Source: Motacilla alba alba (lineage: Eukaryota; Chordata; Aves; Passeriformes; Motacillidae). Taken from it: a DNA stretch of 64,000 nt. Location of the stretch: positions 4,160,618 to 4,224,617 of the forward strand of contig NC_052032.1 of the NCBI RefSeq assembly GCF_015832195.1, written 5' to 3'. The position numbers and the translations under genes were made by a program. The notes beneath the pieces were generated by a model. It made no database searches. It had not been told where the DNA came from and saw nothing but the letters and a program-made list of their open reading frames with translations. This document shows, piece after piece, positions 57,513 to 64,000 of the stretch (position 1 is the stretch's first letter; each line of letters begins with the position of its first letter).

Positions 57513-59954
57513 CTCTGCCAAGTGGCTGCAAGAGAAGCAAAGGCAAGGAGGGGAGTCATTAACAGAAAGTTTAGAAGAGAGGAATAAAAGATTTTTTTTT
57601 TTTTTAAATGGGCTAAAGTGTGAAGAATGGCCTTTGTGAACAATTCAGTCATTTATCATTATTTCATTGGCATTGTATGAATTATACATTCAGACTATAA
57701 TGGAGTAATATCTCATCTCCTTTCCCCCTCAGTGGGCACTGAATGAATGGCCAGGTGAGCTGCACTTGGAGCAGCACCATTCTCCAGGAGAGTCACTGCT
57801 CACCTCCCGCTGCTCTCCTGAATTTCTGTTCTACAAGTGCATGTTGATCTTTTATCAGTCTTTTCTGGGTGTTAAAATTAATGAGTATTTAGAAAATAGC
57901 TTTTGTCTTTTTAATTATTTTTGTTATTTTTATTTCCCTATGGAAAGACAGAAGAGTGGAGGGGCAGAGAAGGGGGAAAAAAGCTAGAGCCAAACAATAT
58001 AGTTTTGCAGTTGGTCCAAGAGCTAAGGGATGAGTGGACACAATCTTTCTTATAGTGGCTCAGCTGATGGGTAGGAAAATGCTAAACTGACTTAGCTGAC
58101 CAATATTTTTTTGAGTGGTTTTGTACTTGCATAGTTGCCTGTAAAAATACTGGCTCACAGTCACAATATCAATGGAATTTGCCCCTTCAAAACTGCTGTT
58201 TCACTTCAGAGAGCTCTGGCTTTTCCCCCAGGAGAAGGGTCTACTCCAACCCACTAAGAGGGTTAATAAAAGTATTCCTGCTGCAAGAGATTGGAGGAGC
58301 TGTGAACTCTGGTTTAAGAGGCAGGCAGTGAGGTGTCTGCTTAGCAGACTATCAGGATCCATCAGAAACTAACAGTAGCCATAAACCTCAATGGATTAAC
58401 TTCCATCCATTTTGATTTCCAGCTGTATTGCACCTTGGCTGTGTCACTGCCAAAATAAGAGGTCCTAAATAGAATAGCAATTATCTCAATATCATTAATT
58501 CAGTGGGCACTTTTTTCAATTTTCTCTGTCACATGTTGATTCCTGCACCTCTTCCCTGCTCCCAGGTTTCCCTCTCTCTTCCACAGAAGAGTATTTCCTC
58601 CTCCCAGATGACCTGTTAGAGAGATGGAGCCCTAGAGCACTCCAGATTTTGGGAACAGAGGTCTCTGATGCAGGGTATGTGAGAAGGAACATCCTGTATT
58701 AAAAATAAATTCCACAATGTACCATAAGGAATTACTGTAGAATTGTATTTTCCCCTGAGAATCTCACTGAGCCTGACTCTCAATTATGCCATCGTCTTTC
58801 TTAGAGCAAGAAGAAGGTGGATAGGAAGGAAAACAGAGTAGGAGCCTTAACCCAGCTTTGTGATCTTTGAACCCCAGGGCTTTAAAGACGCCTGACATCT
58901 GCATTTGAAGAGGTCATTCCACTCAACCTTTGTTTCTTAAGTACATCGCATTTACACGGAGCTCCTGAGAGCACCTTCACACAGACGCTGATAAAAGGCT
59001 GGCAGCAACACAGAGATTATTTTGTTTGAATTTGAGGTTTTCCAATAAATACACCTAGACCGTGTCCTTTCAAAAGCCAAAGGGTTAAAACTTCCCATCA
59101 AGGCAAGGTATCCCCCAAGCAATCTGCATTGAGGGCTCTCTGAAGCACAAGAACATTGTTGACCCAGACATCACTAAGTTCTTTGCTTCTGAAAAGTTCT
59201 GGCTGCTGATAAACCTTTGTCCTTTTTCTTTGATTAGCTTTACTCTGGCTGTAAATCCTATTTTGTTTTGTGCTGGGGTCTAGCCAAGGAAGTATTTCTA
59301 TTAACCTGGAGCAGCTGGAGAGTAGCTGGCTCTTACTGTCAGGGGATTGCAGCCTGAGTATCCTCTAACACTAATGTTTTTCACTGTTAAAGCCCAGTCT
59401 AAAAAGAAGGAGATCCATGTTCCCTCTGAGGTTATTTTTCTACCCTGGAAGATGGCACAATTGTGTGGGCAGGATGTCATTAGCTTAAAGATGGCAGCCG
59501 TTAGAATTTCCATCTAAAATCTGTTCCCCACCCAGACTCCGTGTCTGCCGTCTTTGCTGGGAGCTTTCATTTACCCATTCATAGAGTGGGAACATACTCC
59601 TGCTACTTTCATTACCCAATTGGCTTTAATTAAAAAATCTGTAATGCCTCCTGTCTTGGAGGGCTTTGAGTTTGGGATCCTGATGCCAGGAGCCCTTGGA
59701 AGAGAAGGGGATGGCAGTCAGCTGCAAGAGCAGCAATTCCCGTGCTGGGAGCAGGGATGCAACACCCTCCTTCACATTCCTGTGCAGCCACCTGTGACCC
59801 CCTGGATCTTCCTCATCTCCTCAGCCTAAAGGAGGAAAGAGAGCCTGCTTTTACTCCCTGATGCTTTCTGCTCAGTTACAGCATTTATTCTAAGCCTTCC
59901 TGCCCCGAGGCTGTGGAGCCTTGCTAAGTTCACTACCCTCATTACTGGAGCATC

Positions 59955-59959
<5 letters not shown>
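57513..59959. other. Gene-free stretch, candidate conserved non-coding DNA near 59520-59640
   Basis: No gene recognised. A T-run lies at 57590-57605. The AT-rich, homeodomain-site-like text around 59600-59640 (CCCAATTGGCTTTAATTA) looks like developmental enhancer sequence, which is only an impression. Confidence 0.45.

Positions 59960-59985
<26 letters not shown>
59960..59985. repeat. Poly(A) run
   Basis: An uninterrupted run of 26 A is followed by a short CT repeat. I found no processed-pseudogene body or matching target duplication next to it. Confidence 0.97.
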
Positions 59986-61411
59986 TCTCTCTCTGCCTGT
60001 GTCTTTTGCCCAGGGTCTGTGACATCCCTCCATATCTCACAGGTGCAAAATGAGCACCAAGGAGGCACAGGAAATGTTAAAACCCCTTGTCCCCAAAGGC
60101 AAACTCTGTAGTGACTAATCCCTAGGAGAATCTGGGATTTTAAAATTGGTGTATTTTCTCCTTCCACTTATCTCTACTCCCTCTGAGCCTTTTGCCATGT
60201 ATTTACTGTCCCTTTTCCCCTTTCCCTGTGCCACCTCCCCACTCTGCATAGGCAGTGCCCTCAGCCAGCAGCACTTTATCTGCTTCCAATGTAGCGTGTC
60301 CTAGAAAGAATTATAGCATTGCCTTTCTCTCGACAGCCAGTCATCTCTCAGTAACATACAATAAGCTGTACTTGGGCCAAAGGAAATGGGTTTAGCCTGG
60401 CGGGTAATTAATTTTCTCAGGGTTCAGTTTCCCACACTGAAATTGGTCTCCGTCTGATCAATTAGAAGAACATTTCGCAAACGAAACTGATTATGAATCA
60501 TGGTTTCAGCTCAGCTCTGTGGAAAACCTGATACATGGTTATTGGAGCAAAAAGTAGAGGGAAGCTTCAGCCCATTTATCCCAGCTACTGCTCAGGAGTG
60601 AAGGCAACACTCAAACACACACCCCACTCCCTCCTTCCAGGAGGGAAAGACGCTGGGACTCCACCAGTTCACAGCACAGCTCTGAAAATGGTCCTCAGAT
60701 CTCCAGAGTTGTCCCCCCAGACATGGAAGTTTATCCACTGTCCTGGGACCTCCCCTCTGAGCATTGGCATAGCCTAACTCTGGCAGATGCTGTTTCTTTT
60801 TGATCCCAAGACATGCAAATAAAAAATGGAAAAAACTTTTGAATGAGGATCATCCCAAGACATCTTTAATTCAGATGTAATGGCTTTGAACAAGGAATGG
60901 AATGATCTCAGACTTATGAGGTCTCTGTATCACAGTGAGCCTCTCCTTCCCATTTTCCTCAGCTGCTAATAGTCACAGAAATGATGGCAGTTGAAATTTA
61001 ACTTTTAAGAGAGTGACATTTCCATTCCAGCCCTGAGCAAGCCTGCAGGATCCAGCTCGCAGTGGGAGCAGTTACCCACTGTCCCACATCAATAAGGAGA
61101 ACACTCTCCATCCCCTCTGCCCTTCTCTCTGCCCCATGTGCCCCCCAGCAGCGAGCAGAACCATTAGTTCAGTTTTTCCTGTGTCTTTAAACCATGCTCA
61201 ACGCTTTAAAGGAAATAAATAACGTCAAGTGCTCAAATGAAATTTTGCTGAGAACCCTCTTTTTCTCCTGAAAAAGCCATGACACTAAACTTTCCAGTCA
61301 TCTCAAGCCTTGAATAGTTTTTCATTTGTGTCAGATTAACCAAGTTAAAATTCCCTCTCACGAACTCGGCATTTAGAGGTATTATGCCAGAAGTAGCTTA
61401 ATAACTTTCAC
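59986..61411. other. Gene-free stretch
   Basis: No gene recognised. 60340-60530 lacks repeats and contains GGGTAATTAATTTTCTCAGG and TGATCAATTAGAAGAAC, another possible conserved non-coding segment. Confidence 0.45.
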
Positions 61412-61450
61412 TTCAAAAATAAAGAAAAGAAAAAAAAAAAAAAAAGAAGG
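61412..61450. repeat. A-rich low-complexity tract
   Basis: Long A-runs interrupted by single G bases. Confidence 0.9.
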
Positions 61451-64000
61451 GAAAGAAAGGCATTTCTTGGCGTCATGCAGAGTAAACAAAGAAATGCAAT
61501 TTCACAAAGCAGGACCTGCTAAAGGGGACGTGCTGCAGACAGAGGGGGGACTGAGGCTGGACTTTGCAGTGAAACGAGGCTGAATATGAAAAATTCATCA
61601 TCTAATATCCCAGGCAGCAATCATGTCTGTTTTTATACACCAAACTGGGTCAAGCCCAGCTAGCGCCTGGACAGGACACTCTCTAGAAAAACTACATTAG
61701 TAAAAAGAGGAGCCACAGAAAGTGGTTCTCAGAGGGCAAGTGTGTACATGGTTCCTATAGTTTTATTTATATATATATACACATACATATATATACACAC
61801 ATATATATATATATGTCAAGAATATGTTACCATTTTATACATCTCCTTTTTCCTCTGTCTGCCTGACATTGACCTCTCATAGATGGAGAACTGCATTTGC
61901 AGAAATAGTCTTAATTTGGAGTTGAAATATGTAATGCATTTTCTGTCTCATAGACTGACCTTTACTCATGCTGAAGAAGTGGATTTGGAAGGGAGAAAAA
62001 GGCTTTTGATGCTTAAAAGCTTCTGCAGGAGGAAACTCTACACACCTGAGGTCACACCTGGGACAGCTTCGTCACCAACATGGTTTATTCCTAATGAAGG
62101 AAGTCTGGTTGTGGCAAGGAAATGGAGGTGTTGACTGTGGCTTTTAGTGTAAAATATAATATTTGTGTAAACCCTCAAACTGTGGAGCAAGACCTGGAAC
62201 ATAAAGAGAGACAAACCCGACTATTATCCTGATAGACTCAAGTGCAAAGAAAAGAAGGGCTGCTGCTCCTGTGGTAACCCCTGTTAAGGAATGTTTAGAG
62301 ATGAAATTTCTGAGCTGAACAGTCTCAGCTAAAATAGTATCCTAGCTCCAGGCTCTTTGAGAGGTTGCTTTTAAGATGCAATGGAAAACTGATGCCCTGA
62401 CCTCTTGTGGTCACTAAACACACAGAGCCAGATTTCCCAAGCATATGATCGTTTTCAACGCAGTCTCCTTCCGAGATTTTTATTTGCTTTAGTGAATAAT
62501 GTTCTCTCCAGTGCTCCCTTCACAATTTCACCAGGGCAGGGACTTACTCAGCATTCCCAATTCTTTTGTAGAAGGCACAGTGTGATGTGGTTGGAAGGGT
62601 CCACCCCCAGTAAATTCCAGAACCCATTGCAATGGACCACAGACAATGAAATAATATTGGAATGTGACCTGCTGTCCTGCATAGCTGCTTCCAAGGATTC
62701 CTTGGGAGCAGTGCTGCCTTCTGGGGCATCTGAAATGATCCTTGAATGTTATTTGACACTCAAAGTTCAGAAGTAACAACAAGACCTTTCAGAATGAGAG
62801 GATGCAGGCTGACTATAAGAATGTATTTTTGTCGCTGCCTCGAAATGTTTCAGGATGTTTTCAGCACAGAAACCATTCTTGAAGAGCTGACAAAAGGAGT
62901 CGGGTGAAGGATCCTTTGTATGGGTGTCAGCAGTCTAAATTATACGAGAGCCGAGTTTCCAACATATCTTATGGTTACTGTCTGTGTCTAGTGAGTTTTG
63001 CTGTAAAGAAATGATGGGTTTTGAGCCAACCATCTGGTGTGACCACATGGGAAACCAGAATTTGATTCACACCTCTGCAGGCAAGAGTCAGATGCTGGGA
63101 ACATTGAGGACCTGACTGCAGGGCTTGAAAAACATCATTCTTTTCACTCCATCTTTGCCCAGCGCTGATGGGGACCTACAGATACAAATACAGCCTGTGA
63201 GATGACCACTGACATTTCAGAAGAGGCTGAAAGCTTTGAGGGTGAATAGCTTATGCTGCTAGGGGAGAATTAAAAACAGTCAGAGAGAAAATATATTACA
63301 TATAATACAAATTAGTTGTTAATGTGTTTGACCTACTGCCTTTTTGGTTGGCTTCTGGGTCTTTTGTGGAGAAGAGGTCCCCAGTGTGAGATGTGGTTTT
63401 CTTCATTCCATAAAGCTGCAGGAATAACTTCCTTGTATGAAGACATAGTGGAGTGAAGCAGGATGCTTTCCAGGGGGCGATTAATTGACAATATTTTTTT
63501 CTTTTAAAACCAAAATATTGGTATTTACTATGATCATGACAAAGTAGACATAGCCTGAGCTTCCTTCCTCCTTCTTTCATAAAGCTCCTCTCTCATGGCC
63601 ATCACCAGAATCTGTGATTCCTGCCTCGTATGCCCCGTGACCTCAGATTCAGAGAGAGGATGGGATAATTCCCAAGGTATTTGAGTAAGGTGCTTGTCTG
63701 GATGAGACTGCTGAACGACTCAGCTCATGCTGCTGGGGTTAAGAGGATGTTTGTAAGTGCAAACCCAGTCTAGCAGTTCACAGGCTTCAAATAGGGCAAA
63801 TGTGAGACAGAGTGAGGCTGTCCTCGGTCCAGCCAGTGAACACATTTCCCACTGTGCGCCCAAACCCAAGGCCAGTGGCATCCTCCTTCTGGAAGGCTGG
63901 CTCAGGGAGAGAGTGATAGGGCTGGAGCTCTGTGGTCATAAAGGTCTGTGCTGCTGCTGGGAGGTCACCCCAGGATGAGGTGCAAATGCTGTAAAATGAG
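61451..64000. other. Gene-free right end
   Basis: No gene, RNA or LTR recognised apart from the TA/CA microsatellite at 61766-61815. The 123-residue frame at 62405-62776 overlaps frames on the other strand and has no domain. Confidence 0.5.
61766..61815. repeat. (TA)n / (CA)n compound microsatellite
   Basis: Alternating TATATATA and TACACATACA blocks, ending in a longer (TA) block before TGTCAAG. Confidence 0.92.

Noticed and set aside
59930..60000. Processed pseudogene or retrocopy ending in poly(A)
   Set aside because: No recognisable transcript body upstream and no matching flanking duplication; the same holds for the poly(T) at 4736-4760.
1..64000. tRNA, rRNA or microRNA genes
   Set aside because: I found no tRNA T-loop motif in plausible context and no long near-perfect hairpin; small RNAs cannot be excluded by eye.

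Overview
The window reads as nuclear DNA of a bird, most probably a passerine songbird. It is dense with chicken repeat 1 (CR1) LINE fragments, including the typical 3' end (mini-promoter-free tail ending in a short octamer-like ATTCTATGAT repeat), and it holds solo LTRs that I recognise from songbird genomes. I see no tRNA, rRNA, CRISPR array or bacterial-type operon. Family names come from memory and pattern matching, not from a database search.

No complete protein-coding gene is visible. The window looks like an intergenic gene desert or the inside of one or more very long introns. The longest open frames come from simple repeats, CR1 copies or unremarkable sequence, and I reject them as genes. 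The best traces of a gene are short splice-bounded segments: a signal-peptide-like segment on the + strand at 47265-47346, and a 94-nt segment on the - strand at 52824-52917 that is open in only one frame. Weaker ones lie at 1197-1235, 37390-37452, 41277-41336 and 56839-56879. Pseudo-exons are common in vertebrate DNA, so all are candidates only.

Layout: 0-10 kb has a CR1 3' end at the left edge, a second CR1 at 1.9 kb, an ancient antisense CR1 reverse-transcriptase relic at 3.9-4.4 kb, a 9-bp minisatellite at 4.5 kb, a CR1 at 5.3 kb, a solo LTR at 7.0-7.6 kb and a CR1 at 9.2-9.8 kb. 10-17 kb is mostly unique, with a possible CR1 endonuclease-domain relic at 11.0 kb. 17.2-20.7 kb is a retroelement cluster: two solo LTRs of different families, then a CR1 reverse-transcriptase relic. 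22-28 kb has several CR1 3' ends, a tail-to-tail CR1 pair at 25.3-25.7 kb and a (GAGGA)n array. A solo LTR with a nearly intact target-site duplication lies at 31.85-32.27 kb. CR1 fragments follow at 33.2, 37.2 and 39.9 kb, then an ancient CR1 at 44.7-45.45 kb and a younger type at 50.2 kb. A partial LTR sits at 51.7 kb, a CR1 at 57.3 kb, and the right end is mostly unique sequence with simple repeats.

Nothing here forms a novel multigene system. The things worth following up are the candidate exons, the datable retroelement relics, and a few possible regulatory or conserved segments.
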